A program made the translations under genes and the position numbers. The notes below the pieces were generated by a model. The model was not told where the DNA came from. It worked only from the letters and a program-made list of their open reading frames with translations, and searched no databases. This document shows positions 34,192 through 47,055 of a stretch of DNA of 64,000 nt, piece after piece. Where the stretch lies: NCBI GenBank assembly GCA_963920765.1, contig OY987244.1:4094501-4158500 (forward strand). Direction: 5' to 3'. Source of the DNA: Ulota crispa. Its lineage: Eukaryota > Streptophyta > Bryopsida > Orthotrichales > Orthotrichaceae. Positions within the stretch are counted from its first letter, which is position 1, and the number at the start of each line of letters is the position of its first letter.

Positions 34192-34462
34192 TATTGGTCT
34201 CTACCAGCATTTTTTATAAGTGACAAAGACCATTTCATTGTCTTTTTAGATTGAAGAGTTTATGGAGGGAAGGGAATTTAGTGGCTAAAATCTATCAAAT
34301 TTGGCAAAATTTTGCCAAAAAAAAAATGATGGTCTTTACACTCTTGCCAATGCCATTGGAAAGTGGATACCAAGGCCGCATAGTCCAAAACAATCAGTTT
34401 GGAATGGATGAAGGAGTAAATTGTATTTATGAGGATGATTAATTTGTTATCAAATTTTTTAA

Positions 34463-35085
34463 CCCCTAAATGTCCAAGTTTATTTCTTTCTTGGGGAGGT
34501 CACTCAATGTATTCTTTGGAAACCACGCGCAATCAAATTTTCTGACCTCTGTCTTATGTTGTAAAAAAAGCAATTAAATAGTTTGAAAAAATTAGTGTGT
34601 TTTTCTATATTGAAAGTTTTACATTGTGAATTATTAAAAATATCATTTATTCTAAATAATTACTTATAAATTTTGGAAAAAAATACACTATATAGCTGGA
34701 AATTATTTTTGACCCCTATTTTATATGGTACAAAATACTATTTAAAATATTTTTTAACTTCCAATAAATGAAGGCTTGGCTATAGTTTTTTTATACCAAA
34801 GTTTGAATGTTTGATACAATTGTCATTCAAACGCAATCTTGATAAATACTTGAAGTGAAAATTCAACCATTTTAGTGCGATCTTCACTTGCTCGTTGAGA
34901 TATCTTGTTTGATTTTGTTGAATCCCAAAAAAATTAACATAAAATATAAAATGGTTTTGTGAGAAAATCCAAAAATTTGGAACTAAATGAAAATTTATTA
35001 AAAAGTAAATAGGGGTGGAAAGTCTACTTGATAGCACGTGGTTTCCAAAAAATACATTGAATGACCTCCCCAAGACTTATTTTCA
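34463..35085. mobile_element. Foldback TTAA-type element, right end unresolved
   Basis: TTAA at 34459-34462 precedes CCCCTAAATGTCCAAG. GGGGAGGTCACTCAATGTAT and GGAAACCACGCG near 34500-34530 are mirrored by ACGTGGTTTCC and CATTGAATGACCTCCCC near 35036-35072. I could not find the expected right-hand GGGGTTAA. Confidence 0.6.
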
Positions 35086-35479
35086 AAAAACACTCAAAAT
35101 TGTTATTTTCATACATTTGATTTCAAGAATGATTTTCTTTCTTTTATAAAGTTAACCATAGGATCTAGAATTAGATTTACACTTATGCAAGGGCCATGGT
35201 GAAAGTTTCATAAGGTTTGGTTTTATAGATTAAGAGATATGATCATTCAAAGTTAGTGCACTAAGTTTTGTTGACGTCCATCCAAAAAAAAAGACTCTTT
35301 TTCCCACATGTGGTGGATATTTTTTGCACTATAGATGTGGGAGAGATTTTTCCAACATGTACTAAATTGTGCTAGGCATCTTTCCAAAAGTTTTCATGGG
35401 CAACTAAGACTTAGAAGTTAGAACATACCCTACATAGCCCTACATTGCAAACATGTGCTTGATATTCAAAGTGCATTAA

Positions 35480-36438
35480 CCCTTAAATGTTTGAGCATGC
35501 CAATGCGAAAAATACAATACAAGGTATTTTTCTTGTATTTGGAATGGATTCACACCTTTGCTAAATTTCAAATCAACAAAGAAGTTGGAGAATAGATCAA
35601 TGTGGTTCTAGTGAGCTATTTGAGATCTCAAAATACAATTTCTTGTTGATAGCAAATGCTAACTATACGGCATCATGTATACTTGCCCTATGGTCATTTT
35701 GGGGTTAAGGCTTTTTGCAAACCAAATTTTGATTATTATTTTTGATAAAAATAAAAATCTCAAGGGTGGATTGAAAACTAGACCTTTATTGATAACTACA
35801 AAAAAGTTTGATAAAAAACCAAATCTATAGTAGCTATTGCATTTCATTAGCTGTTGTACTTACCTAACGCAATATTGCTTTGAATATACTTCAATGAAGG
35901 ATCATGCCTTTATTGGTTTACCTTTAACGTAATGTTTGTTAATATAGAAAAAAAAAATACCAATTTTGGGACTTTGAATTTTCCACTTTTAAGAATTTTT
36001 TGTTGATTTAGAGTGAAAATTATGATGATTTATTCAAGCCCTTACATCAATGATGAAACACCTTGAAGGAATCATCAAGGAACTCACTTTAAATCACCAA
36101 AATATTATCATAAAGTGCTAAATTTAGTATCCAAAAAATCCTTTTTGGGATTGGTTTTTCCAAAATTAACAAATATCATGTTCTTTGAGAGAAGTCAATT
36201 GAAAATGGCATAATTAGCTTGCTCCTTGAACAAAAAAATTTCATAAAACACTTATTAATTTTGCACCAAAAATCTAATTCCAATAAAAACTATACCCTAA
36301 TGTACGCTTGCAAAACTCTATCTCAACAAAAAAAAATAAAAAAATAAAAAAAATCAAAATCAAAAATCAAAAATCCCCATGGAACAAGCTTGCTCAAAAT
36401 CCATATTGTCTCCCATAGGGACAATGGGCTTTTAGGAG
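35480..36438. mobile_element. TTAA element carrying a nested family C MITE
   Basis: TTAA at 35476-35479 and 36439-36442 flanks CCCTTAAATG and ACAATGGGCTTTTAGGAG. The family C element at 35926-36182 lies inside, so insertions go both ways between these classes. Confidence 0.7.
35926..36182. mobile_element. Complete family C MITE with CTTT duplication
   Basis: Ends AACGTAATGTTTGTTAATAT and mirrored AAATTAACAAATATCATGTT are flanked by CTTT at 35922-35925 and 36183-36186; 257 bp. It is the best reference for the split copy at 27787. Confidence 0.85.
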
Positions 36439-37362
36439 TTAAGGCTACATGCATTTTTCTCCTAAAGACAACCTATCTATCATTCAAGGGCAAGAGGTTG
36501 GAGACAATAATTTGTAAAGACTAAAAAATTGTTGGTTTGAAACAAAATAGAAAGTTTGAGTGTAAAAATTTAAGGGATTAAGCTTTGCAAAAGGAAGTAA
36601 AAACCACCACCTGTTTTTTACAAAATGCTGCTTTGAAATGCTAATAAATCTTGGTGTTGCTTGACTTGGAGAGGTTATTTTTATTAAAACTAATGCATGA
36701 AACCCTGAACAAAGTGGTTACTGTCAATACTCCAAAAACATTTTTTTTGCATCTTCATCCATTCCAAACTAGCTACTTTGATCCAACAAAAAAATTCTTG
36801 ACTAAAATTTGCCTAAATCTTACCTGAAAAGGTGCCGGGCCACCACAACACTAAAAAAAATCACTGAAAAATGAATGAATTTGTCAATTCCTTCCCCAAA
36901 TTTGTACCAAATTTACTAGGTTTGAAATGAAAGGTACTAATATTAGTACGTTTTATGAATAAACATGTAAACATTGTTGATTCTATCCAATTCTATCCAA
37001 ATTTTCCTTTTCCTTACCTGCTCGAATGGTGGGGTGTGTGTCGCTCTACCAGCCAAAATACAAAAAATAAATGCTGCTTTGACCTTTGTGGCCCTGACAT
37101 GAGAGAGAGAGAGAGCCTGCGTGCAAGGCAAAGTTCTTACGGCATTGTAGTTTTGAAAACGGCTCCTTTGTATGAAAAGTCCTGGGATCCTTGTCAAATG
37201 TTTTTAGTTTATCTTTTGGCTGACTGTTGTTTGACATTTTTGTTTTGGCATTTCAGAGGTTTTTTATTTGGGTCGGAGTCGGAAAATTTTTTAGCAGGAC
37301 CTAGTTTCCTTCTCACAGTTAATTTCTGGACAAGAGGTTCTATCATGAGATTCGAATTTCAC

Positions 37363-37752
37363 TGTGGGTCGCAGATATGTGGGTCGCAGATATGTGGGTC
37401 GCAGATATGTGGGTCGCAGATATGTGGGTCGCAGATATGTGGGTCGCAGATATGTGGGTCGCAGATATGTGGGTCGCAGATATGTGGGTCGCAGATATGT
37501 GGGTCGCAGATATGTGGGTCGCAGATATGTGGGTCGCAGATATGTGGGTCGCAGATATGTGGGTCGCAGATATGTGGGTCGCAGATATGTGGGTCGCAGA
37601 TATGTGGGTCGCAGATATGTGGGTCGCAGATATGTGGGTCGCAGATATGTGGGTCGCAGATATGTGGGTCGCAGATATGTGGGTCGCAGATATGTGGGTC
37701 GCAGATATGTGGGTCGCAGATATGTGGGTCGCAGATATGTGGGTCGCAGATA
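37363..37752. repeat. Perfect 15-bp minisatellite, 26 copies
   Basis: TGTGGGTCGCAGATA repeats 26 times without a single change. As 15 is a multiple of three and the unit has few stops, long spurious frames appear on both strands (up to 301 residues). The array stops two bases before the TA of a family B MITE. No protein or origin function is supported. Confidence 0.97.
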
Positions 37753-37756
37753 AGTA

Positions 37757-38072
37757 AGGTAGGAGCACCCATAAATGTCAAACTAAGGGTTTTGAACATG
37801 ATGACTATTAATAAACAACTAGCAAATTACAAGATCTTGTTAGGAACAGAAAAAAAATAAGTTAGCACTTTCAAATGTATTATTTGGATACTAAGAGAAT
37901 AAGTTATGAATTTTTAAAGATCAAACTGCCATTGCACCCATAAACCACTTTTAAGAATTCATGTTCACATGTTGTACATTCTTGTCATTACATCTATTCA
38001 TTTCCACAAATTTTTCTAAGATTTCAAAAGTGATGGTTATGGGGACACTGACGCTTATGAGTGCTCCTACCT
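37757..38072. mobile_element. TA-flanked family B MITE, 316 bp
   Basis: TA then AGGTAGGAGCACCCATAA, mirrored by CTTATGAGTGCTCCTACCT then TA. The interior is the reverse complement of the copies at 23770 and 61378. Confidence 0.85.
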
Positions 38073-38171
38073 TACGGAGGAAGGGCTGAACATGTGAAAT
38101 CTTTGTGATTTGCCTAGTTTTTAGCTGCTTACAAAGTGGAGAAGTTTCTTGAAAATTTGCGGAGAATGCTA

Positions 38172-38811
38172 TACAGGTAGTTTACCCTATTATCATTGGG
38201 CCTCTTACAAAAAATCAATAAAAAAATAGTTATAATATATCAAATGACATGGTTATGGTCTCATTTGAAAGATAATCAAGTCAAGGTTTTGTATCAAGTT
38301 CCAAATTCCTAAATGAGTGAAGTATGAGTTAGTTATCAAGGTTTCAATGAGGTGAAATCAAGGTTCCGCTCAAATTTGAAATTGCCCTATTATCACTTCC
38401 TTATCACTTCCTTATCACTTCCTTAGAGGTTTTTATTATCGTACATGATAATATTTTGTCATTTTCATCTTTGAACTTCTTCTTCCTTTCCTTGACCTGT
38501 GTGGTCATCCATAAGTACTGACTTAGTTGACAATTTTCATTTGTTTTTGGTATTTTGTAACTAACATTGCTATAGTTAAGGCATTGGGACAATAAATTGT
38601 ATATCTAACAAAGGTCTTCATAGCTAATATGCTATATATTTAGCAAAGTTTGGTCAAATGGAACAAAAATTGCACTACTAGGAAAGGAATCTAAGGCCTT
38701 TCTTGCAATACTTGTAAACTTGGAATTGAAACTAAACCCTAAAAGATATGAATTTTTGAAGATAGAAAAGTGATAATAGGAGCGGAGTGATAATAGTGTA
38801 AACTACCTGTA
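38172..38811. mobile_element. Inverted-repeat element with TACAGGTAGTTTAC ends
   Basis: TACAGGTAGTTTACCCTATT at the left is mirrored by GATAATAGTGTAAACTACCT at the right (640 bp). A 13-base unit CTTATCACTTCCT is repeated three times near 38393-38425. Target duplication is not clear. Confidence 0.7.
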
Positions 38812-38842
38812 GTAGCGGACACTATAAATCAACTAATTTTAA

Positions 38843-39743
38843 CCCCAAAAGGCCCAAGCCCTTTTTTCTATGAAAGTCAATGAAAACTACCACTTTTAGG
38901 GGAATGAGTAGAAAAGTAGGGTTTTTTTGTTTTTTTGAAGATTCAACAATAGGATCTTGCTCTAGACTATGGGGGGTACTTGTGGGAAAAAATAAGCTCA
39001 TTCTAGATGTAGGGGAGTAAGATATTGACATCTAAAGTGAAAAAAAAGTTTTTTCCGTGCTGCCCAAAAAATTTAGAAGCCTTTGACCACACTTATAGAA
39101 AACAAACTGCTCTATGTAATGTTGAGGTTTATTTTCTTCATGTAAATGACCAAGTTTGGTATATGTTGGGGAATTTTTAAATCAACTAGAGGTGCACAAC
39201 GTACTTTAAAAATCTGAATACCAAAAGGTCATGAAATTTGCAACTACACTAGGCCAAATTGGGAGCTATATGTAAAATTCAAAAATTCAAATCACATTGA
39301 TCAAAATGGTGAAAACCAAGGAATTTTAACCTACTATACCTAGGGGAAAAAATTAATCAAAAAACAAATACCTAAACTGCTCAAAAGTTTAAAGCACCAA
39401 ATTTTACAAGGGGCAAAGGGAATGGAGCCTTTGGAAGTTTCCCAAGATGGGTATCTTCCACTCCACTCTCGTCTACCCAAGTGTCCACACCTTGTACCCA
39501 CAAGGGCTAGCCCACTTTGGAGCCAACACCCACTTACAAAGAAGAGGCCATACTTGCTTGGTTTCAAAAAATTCCTGATAAATTCTTCATCAAATGTTGG
39601 AATGAAGAAAAAATTAGATACCCGCATAGATCTTGGAATTCCCCACTTTCAACAAGTTTCAAAAAGTCATGCAAACTAGTTTATCTATAGGTACATGCCC
39701 AAAATCTATTTGTCCCATGAGGGGACAATTGGGCCTATAGGGG
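38843..39743. mobile_element. TTAA-flanked element, ~900 bp
   Basis: TTAA at 38839-38842 and 39744-39747 flanks CCCCAAAAGGCCCAAGCCC and GGACAATTGGGCCTATAGGGG. Same family and orientation as 16437, 18067 and 51832. Confidence 0.85.
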
Positions 39744-39747
39744 TTAA

Positions 39748-41850
39748 ACCAAAGATGTCAAATAGGTGCCAACTTTGGATGAGGATGAGTTTTTTTGGCA
39801 AACAATAGCTCCAAGTCTTCAATTTGTTTTTGTAACTTTTGTCCTAAAATTTTCTTGCTTATAGTTATAAAGAGTTTCAACTTATTGAGGTTTTATGAAC
39901 AACTGTTAAGTCTTTGTTGCTTTATGTTGTCTTGCATCATAGATTGGCTAACACAATGGTAGGCATTCTAGGATGGCCTGGGTGGATTGACTCCTCATTG
40001 TCACTTGTGTAGATGAGGTTAGATGGCATGCCATTTTGTGGATCTGGTGTGGAAATTAGTAGCTCTTTCACTCTTCTAGAGATTGTAAGAGTTTAAGTAT
40101 TTACCATTTAGGAGATTAAATTTGGAAATTTTGAATGCATATTTGTATTCAAAGGTCTTGATGTAGTCTTGAACCATGGAGGGGGAAAATTTGACCAACT
40201 CCAACATAGGGAACAAATTATTGCTTTTACCTTTGAATGAAAAAGAATTGAAATTTTTTACCTTGGTCCCACAAATTGGCATGTCATCCAACCCCAGCCA
40301 TGAATGGAGCCCATTAGGAAAATTTTGAGCCCTTTAGGAGCCCCCTCCAAAGTCTCAAAGAGGATTCCAAAAATATGTGTTTAGTGTAATAAACAAATCA
40401 TTAATCCCTTATTTTTACCCACCCTTTGAGTCCAATTTAATCATGAAAGTTATATTGTTATGCCATCTTGATTGGATAAAGCTATGGGTACAAACGTACA
40501 ATACAATAGAACCATAAATTCTATTTTACTCTATCTGAATAAATAAGTGAAGTGCCTAGATAATGACTAGTGTGTACACTTACATATTTTATGAGAACAA
40601 TGCCTGTTCTGTTAATTTGGATTGAGCATGTGGCTAAGGTCCTTCATACAAGATAGCAATATATATGAGTGATTTTTCTTGTACTTAAGTTAGTGTTTCA
40701 CTTTGTTCACATTTCTCCGTGTGTAAGTTAATGTGCTGGTTTTTCTTGTCTCAAAGGTCGTGACATTCCCTACGAAGAACCCCAAACATGCCGAGTGGTA
40801 CCAATTCTCCCACCATCGTGTAAAAATATATGGCTTTCTCTCACAATAGGAATTTGAGATGTCATCCAATCTGAGCTCCTTTGAGATGGTGAAATAAAAA
40901 TCGGAAAAAAAACTGAAGTCCTTGCAAGCCCAAACTTTAAAATAGTGACAAAACATGCATGATTGAAGCGCAGAGCTTCATTCTCTAAACAACGTACTTG
41001 GCTACTCTTTCAATTTTTGGAAGCATTGAGGGTCACACGTTCTCCGGGAATAAAACCTTTACAAAGAGTGAGAAATTGTGGAGTGGAAATAGGAGCCAAT
41101 GGGAGGACTTTCCCTTTTGTGAGTAGTGGAGAATTAGTTTAGCTCATGATGCGGTAAGAAAGTAAGTTGCATTTGCAAGTTCAACCAAAGTCTCCAACTA
41201 CAAGGAGAGTGAAGACAAGAAGAGCAAGATGAAAAATAGACACAAATTGGTTAAAAATTCACGTGCTAAAACTACATCACGTCCATTCTTTTCCTCCAAA
41301 GGTCATCTAGATTAAAGATCCCAGTGGTGGCAATGCCAATGATGCATCAAAACAATGCTAATTCAATTGCTTTGATGTGCAAGGGTATACCATTTTTAAT
41401 AGATGTTGTCACAACAAATTTTATTACATTACCAATTTATCAATGCAAGATTACTAATTATTTTGATGCATTCATATTGCATCATAGGATCTTACATGAC
41501 TCATTCAATAAGCAATCAATGGTAACTTGTACAAATGCAACAATGTTGATCGCAGACTGCATGGTTACAATTATTATACAAATTTCATGACACATTCAAT
41601 AGGCAATCAATAGTAACTTGTAGAAATGTATCAATACTAATTAAATACTACATGGTTACAATTATTTTACAAATTTCAATATTGATTTCCAACAAACAAT
41701 AGTTTCACATTTAAGATTCAACTTGTTATTGTTCAAAAGTATCTAAAAGCTAGCAACAAGCTTGTACTCACAAAAATTGAATGTCATTACAAAAAAATGA
41801 TGTTTGTCAAGAGGGCACAATGTCTCATTGAGGAGTGTACTCTAATGCAA
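39748..41850. other. Intergenic; fragment of the 27.5-33.3 kb repeat unit at 39990-40310
   Basis: GAGGTTAGATGGCATGCCAT near 40015 and the following text match the ends of both tandem units at 30350 and 32955. The rest shows no gene; the minus frame at 40690-40956 has no recognisable feature. Confidence 0.5.
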
Positions 41851-41858
41851 ATTTACAT

Positions 41859-43780
41859 CTAAAGGGAGTCACTACTTCCATTACCATCTTCAAACACTTC
41901 ATTGTGGTCAATGGATGTTATGTTTGATGTCATTGTTAATGTGAAAACAAGTGGACGTCCAAAAAATCCGTTATAAAAAATATTGGTTTCTTCTAGTGGA
42001 TCTTCAAACGTTTCATGAAGGGAGTACACTGTATCAAGTGCTCTTGCACTTTCAGCATTTCTGCTTCATGCTCCCTATAATCTCCTTCTCTCAAATTTTG
42101 ATTTGCCATTGCCAACTCCATCTAAAAAATAATACAAACATCATAACATATGAGAACTAAACACTAAATTGAACATTGGACATTGAACAAAACATATGAG
42201 AATTCAATATTGGAACAAGTTCAAATTAATAAATTCACATTGCCACTAAGTTCAATTAATTAATAAGAATCAAATGTACTTCAAGTTAATACAAATGTAA
42301 CATCTACAGTAAAGACACAAGTAAAAAAATCACTTACGGCATATACAAAAAAGGTTGCCTGATTCATAAGTAGTTTCACCACTCTAGTTTTGGGATATTT
42401 GGAGCCTATCATAACTTTTGATGTTGCTCCATATACTGCATCTCTGTAAGGATCCTCCAAATCCACACTCAAACACCATGTGTCCTTTGAAAACAATCAC
42501 CATGTACTAGTATTTTAGAAACGTCCTTCCAAACATAACAAAAAGGAATAAAAAGAAGTTACTTAACTCACATAACTTAATTAATTTTAAACTACGCTAA
42601 AGACTAATACCTTTTCAATTTGACTCTTGACGTCAAATACTCTTGAATTATACATCTATGCAACCAAAGCATTTGAAACATCAATGGGATTGTTTAGCAT
42701 GGATTGACCCCTGCATCAAGCACAATTGCCAACAGAACGCTACAATAAATTGTGTACAAGATGATTTTTGCAGCTACTTGATGTCATAACAATTTTTAAT
42801 TTCAAAATTTTCAGATTTGTCACAAGCTTACACAATTATGGTTTCACAACCCTAAACGTGTCTATGAGGCTACATATACTTATCAACTATAACTTCTATT
42901 ACCACCAATACCAAATAAGTAGGTCACGCAATGCAATTACAAAAAGAAACCAATTATCCATGTACTAATGGACAACACGTCAAGACAACAATCCTAATAT
43001 GTGTGATCTAGCCATCTAAAATTTCTGATAACTAAAAAACTAATAATGATTTTCATAGATGGAAATAAACTTAACCTATTAGTCTAAAATTTCAAAGACA
43101 CACTATGATTTTTTTAAGGTCAAGCACGTAAAAGAAAATCATATCAATTACAACAAGGTTTTACAATCTAAATCACACAAAAGAACCACAAGATCAAAAA
43201 ACTAAGTAAGATTGAGGTTGAGAGAAAACATTAAAACACCAAGAAGTTAATACACTGCTCCACTATGAGTGTCATTCCAACCTCAACCTCACAACAATGC
43301 CAAAAACAAACCAAAAAACTCCACCAGCAAGATAACCAATAAAAGACTAGAAGGCTTGCTCAAAAAAGAAATCAATTGTATTACAAGAAGAAAATATGAT
43401 TAAAAACAGAGATCAATTAACATACCTTCTTGCATTACAGCAAGTTCACTTCTCCATGCAGCTTTCACTTCATTTGATTCATTGGCAAGGGGTTTAGGAA
43501 CCTTTAGTAGACAGTACAACTCATCCTTCAAAACTCTTGTTATATGGCCTCTAGCATCTCAAAATTTGTGTGACACTCTACTATGGAGGCCAAGTTCTAA
43601 GCTAGACTGAGGTCCCCATGCCTGGTCAAATTTTCTACAAACAATTGGATCTTCAGAAACACCAAAATCCTCTAGAATAGCTTGTTTGATATTGTCTTGC
43701 ACTGTATGTATGCAATTTAAGGTTGGATCCTTCCCAAGAAAGAAGGAACGGATGATTAAAGTCAACCTCCGCTATCATTT
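41859..43780 (-). pseudogene. Decayed multi-exon gene of unknown function
   Basis: On the minus strand at least four exon-like blocks with good splice sites are readable: about 43780-43426 (FDQAWGPQSSLELGLHSR, then DARGHITRVLKDELYCLL; donor GTATGT), 42710-42611 (SMLNNPIDVSNALV, then MYNSRVFDVKSQIEK), 42484-42338 (EDPYRDAVYGATSKVMIGSK; donor GTAAGT) and 42121-41859 (MELAMANQNLREGDYREHEA). It is broken by TGA after SHKF, TAG after NALVA and a frameshift near 42040, after which the shifted frame runs open to TAG at 41859. I do not recognise the family. A transposon-borne or captured gene is possible given the setting, but no transposase motif is visible. Confidence 0.55.
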
Positions 43781-44870
43781 TAACATTTTAATTGATTAAT
43801 TAGTATCATGAAATTGACACACCTAATAACAGTATACGTAATAAAAATAATATACAAATAAATATATAAGGGATGACAACATTAGAATTATTAACCATAC
43901 TTTAACAAACTCCCATTGAGTGCATAGAGGAGGGGGCTAATCTCTTGAAGTCCTATACTAATAGCAATTTTGTTTCTATTATCTATTTGTAAAAATATTG
44001 TTTAAAAAAATTGGAAATAAATTTTAACTAGATATCCATTCAATCACTAGATAATGCTAAATTAGTGAATGCCTAATATCATATTTATGCATGAACAATA
44101 TTGTATTAATGAATCTTAATAGTGTTAAAATAGTTTTGAATTAATAAATAAACAACATCATATAATTGAATAAATGTTGCTTAGAAAGCAGAGAATTAGT
44201 GCATGAATAATGTTGAATCAATGTTACTAAAGAATACTTGGTGATTAACATAGAAACATAGTTGATACAATGTTGTGTCTTGAATACTTGTTTATAAAGC
44301 ATTGAGTCAATTTGCATAAACTTAGTATTGACTTGGAAATGGAAGAAAAATCACAATATTTTGATGTTGCCACAATGACAATTATTTGGTAAGTGCTGAA
44401 GCAAAATTGCATCATTTAGTATTGAATTATTGTTGCTTCAATGGGCATTGCCTAAGCAATGACACAATGCCAAAAATACATTAAATTAGCATTGAACTCC
44501 ATTGTAATTGAATCAATTGTGAGCAAGTATTAACCTCATGGGGGTCCAAAATCCAGATGGTGATTAAAAAAACTTCTCAATCTGTACAGAACAAAACCTT
44601 TGCAAATCAAGGAATGAGTGCCACAATTGAAGCATCCGCAAATCAAGGAGTGAGTGTCACGTCCTCATTTTGACGAGATTGAGAATGGAGTGAAGAAGGT
44701 GTGACTACCCCTATTTATTAGGGGTTTGTCAACCAAGTCATGATCCAAGCACAAAATACACAACAAATGTGTAGAAATATACACAAAAGCACTTGCAATA
44801 AGCAATAACACAAAGTTGAAAGCAACCAAAGCAAAGATTAAACAAAAAGCAAGAGCATCCGGAGAGTACC
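43781..44870. other. AT-rich intergenic stretch
   Basis: No gene is seen. Many short direct words such as TTGAATCAATG recur between 44090 and 44520 without forming a clean array. Confidence 0.4.
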
Positions 44871-44873
44871 TTA

Positions 44874-45248
44874 GAGCATCTCTTGCCCACCCACTTAAAG
44901 AAACCCCTTGGAACTACGTTTGGAGGGGACGGGAGCATGGAGTAGCTAGACAAGGCGTGAAGTTCTCTTGCAACCCGGCGCGAAGTCCTTGCAAGGGCGC
45001 AACAACAACTTGAGAGAGCCCTCCCACCCTAATTTCTTTGTTTTTGCTTCCACTTGCATGTCAAATGGCCGTAGAGGGGTCCAATACAAAGTTGGAATTT
45101 GCCATGAATGCGGCTCAACCTAAAAGACCTCAATCATGCACAGCAACAAATACATTGCTATTGAAGACTTGAAACCAAGAAGCTTTTATGGGTTGAACGT
45201 TAATGATTGAACGCAAAGGGCTCATTTGACGGATGGCAGAAGATGCTC
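44874..45248. mobile_element. PIF/Harbinger-like MITE with TTA duplication
   Basis: GAGCATCTCTTGCCC and mirrored GGCAGAAGATGCTC are flanked by TTA at 44871-44873 and 45249-45251; 375 bp. Confidence 0.8.
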
Positions 45249-45251
45249 TTA

Positions 45252-46408
45252 GTAAACTTGCTCACGTAATACGATTGCACCAGTCAAGGCAGGGCTTTTT
45301 TTGCTAGCGACATGTCGCCAGCTCTGACATATTTCAGCAAATGCCGTACTCTCCCTCGCTATATAATCCAATGTGACGAGTATAACACATAGAGCTGAGT
45401 CACTCAGAAAAACCCCTGAGTCAGGGCACCCCAAACCCTAGCACCGTGGCTCTGCCTGCGGCTTGGCAAAAATGGCGCCCGCAAGGACAGAGTCCCGTCC
45501 ACACTCTAGCCCCTCCCCGTGCCCGCAAACTTGGCAAGCAACATCAAAGACTTTCTACCTTTATTATTTCGCAAGCTCAGGCTGGCATAGGGTTTAGAGC
45601 ATCGTCAATGTGTACACTGCAAATGGGAACGGAAGTAGCCGGTCCTGCATTGCTTCCTGCCCCGTTTCTTTCACCTGCCGGATCCTCTCAATGTTGATGC
45701 AGCTCCTGTCACAGATTCAAGCACGGTAGTAGAAGAATGTAAGTACTTGCAAGTTGCTGCTAGGAAATTGCAAGATACTGCAAGCTATTGTAAGCTATCA
45801 CAAGCAATATGTCACTCCACAAATGCAATGCACATTGAGAAAATGAGTACGGGCACAAGAAAACAAGACAATATGTGGCTTCAGAAGGTGGTTCTAAGGG
45901 GTCAGGTCCAACATTTCCGTTCCAATGACAACTTTGAAGCTTTAGAAATCCCTAAACCTTTCGCTAAAGTGACTCCCACGAAGCACAATGGAGGCCCGTC
46001 TCTTTCCAAGTATACACATTGATGATGCTCTTACAGTGCAAAGGAACCGTTTACGTAAATCTTGAGAGTCGACGTACCGGCAGCACTGCAACATGGATTT
46101 CTCTAAAAGCTCGCCCGGTCCAACCCTAAACCCTCTCCCAGCAAGTCAACCATCTCAATTTTCGTTAAACCACCGTGCTAATGCTCAAAGGTAATGCAGA
46201 GTCGCTATTTCCATAAGCCCTGCCCTGCGCGCTCAACCCTAATCTCACGGCAATGAGTTATGGCGTCATGGTAAGGGAATGTTTTGTGTGAGGACAACTT
46301 CTTTCACGCCAGTGTTCCAAGTGGCCTCTCGATCAATTGCTAAGGTTGCACTTCCTGAACCCTAATCGAAATCGTCCTTTCATCTTCGACATTGCCAGAG
46401 GAATGCCA
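45252..46408 (+). other. GC-richer non-repetitive island, possible gene 5' end or relic
   Basis: Outside the MITE at 45597-46030 this DNA is unlike its surroundings. It has CTATATAATCC at 45359, AAACCCTA words at 45430 and 46122, and AACCCTAA near 46121, 46237 and 46361. A possible short first exon starts at ATG 46092 (MDFSKSSPGPTLNPL) and ends at a donor after GCTCAAAG at 46188; no continuing exon could be joined in frame. An island of promoter-like sequence split by a transposon is the most I can support. Confidence 0.35.
45597..46030. mobile_element. PIF/Harbinger-like MITE with TTA duplication
   Basis: GAGCATCGTCAATGTGTACA and mirrored TATACACATTGATGATGCTC are flanked by TTA at 45594-45596 and 46031-46033; 434 bp. 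The 91-residue frame at 45747-46022 lies wholly inside and is not a gene. Confidence 0.85.
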
Positions 46409-46410
46409 TA

Positions 46411-47021
46411 AGGTAGGAGGCTCAAACTTTGTTAGGGCATTAAACTTGCTCATCTCATAAAATGAATTATGCTAGTACATGTTCTTATTTATAACCTTTC
46501 AGTAATGTACAATACATGTATATTTGAGGAGGTGGGCGCAACCTTTAAAATCTATTTTTTCTTTGGTAGCGTGTTGCGCAACATGCACCTACCGATGCAA
46601 GCAGGGAAGAGAAATTTTGGACAGAGATGGATAGATTTTATGACTTTTGTACGTTCATCCATAAAATATGTTAATTTTAGTGTCTTTCATCCAAATTTTG
46701 GCAAATGTTGTGCATGCTTGGAGAGGGATCTGGCAATTTCATCCATTTCCTCACATGATTATTCTAGTGTTATGAGAGCCATCACAAAAAACATGTAAGA
46801 TTTTGACAAAAATTTGCCAAGATTTTAAAAATTGGGTGGGCGGTTTTAGAGCTCTATGGTCTTTCCACTTCAAAATTTCAAGACTCTAATCAACAGGACT
46901 CCAAAAAACATGAAAAAACTTGGGTTAGATGCCAATTCCTCTTGTCTAACTATTTCAAGAAGTTCCACCTCCCAAAATTCAGTTTTAGCCCTTAGATGGT
47001 CGGTTTATGAGCCTCCTACCT
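46411..47021. mobile_element. TA-flanked family F MITE, ~610 bp
   Basis: TA then AGGTAGGAGGCTCAAACT, mirrored by ATGAGCCTCCTACCT then TA. GACCTTTCC-like and CAAGAAGTTCCACCTCCC text is shared with 54293 and 59179. Confidence 0.8.
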
Positions 47022-47055
47022 TAGGAGAAATCTCCACTGCTTTGGAAAATTATGA

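Larger units (their letters stand above)
22230..34450. repeat. Left arm of large eroded inverted duplication
   Basis: Blocks here match the reverse complement of 50.53-63.78 kb in collinear order: 22.23-22.47 with 63.26-63.78, 22.86-23.11 with 62.84-63.13, the dirigent gene 23.19-25.43 with 59.03-62.57, its upstream region to about 26.77 with 57.85 onward, 27.02-27.20 with 53.63-53.80, 27.21-27.34 with 51.68-51.79, 33.35-33.39 with about 51.07-51.10, and 34.33-34.44 with 50.53-50.65. Unmatched stretches between blocks are mostly insertions of mobile elements. Confidence 0.85.

Noticed and set aside
37363..37752. Possible CRISPR array
   Set aside because: The unit is 15 bp with no spacers, and the genome is eukaryotic.
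36955..37860. A 301-residue open frame and several others of 126-146 residues on both strands
   Set aside because: They exist only because the perfect 15-bp repeat lacks stops in those frames; flanking codons show no gene features.
45747..46022. 91-residue frame
   Set aside because: It lies entirely inside a TTA-flanked inverted-repeat element and has no recognisable protein feature.
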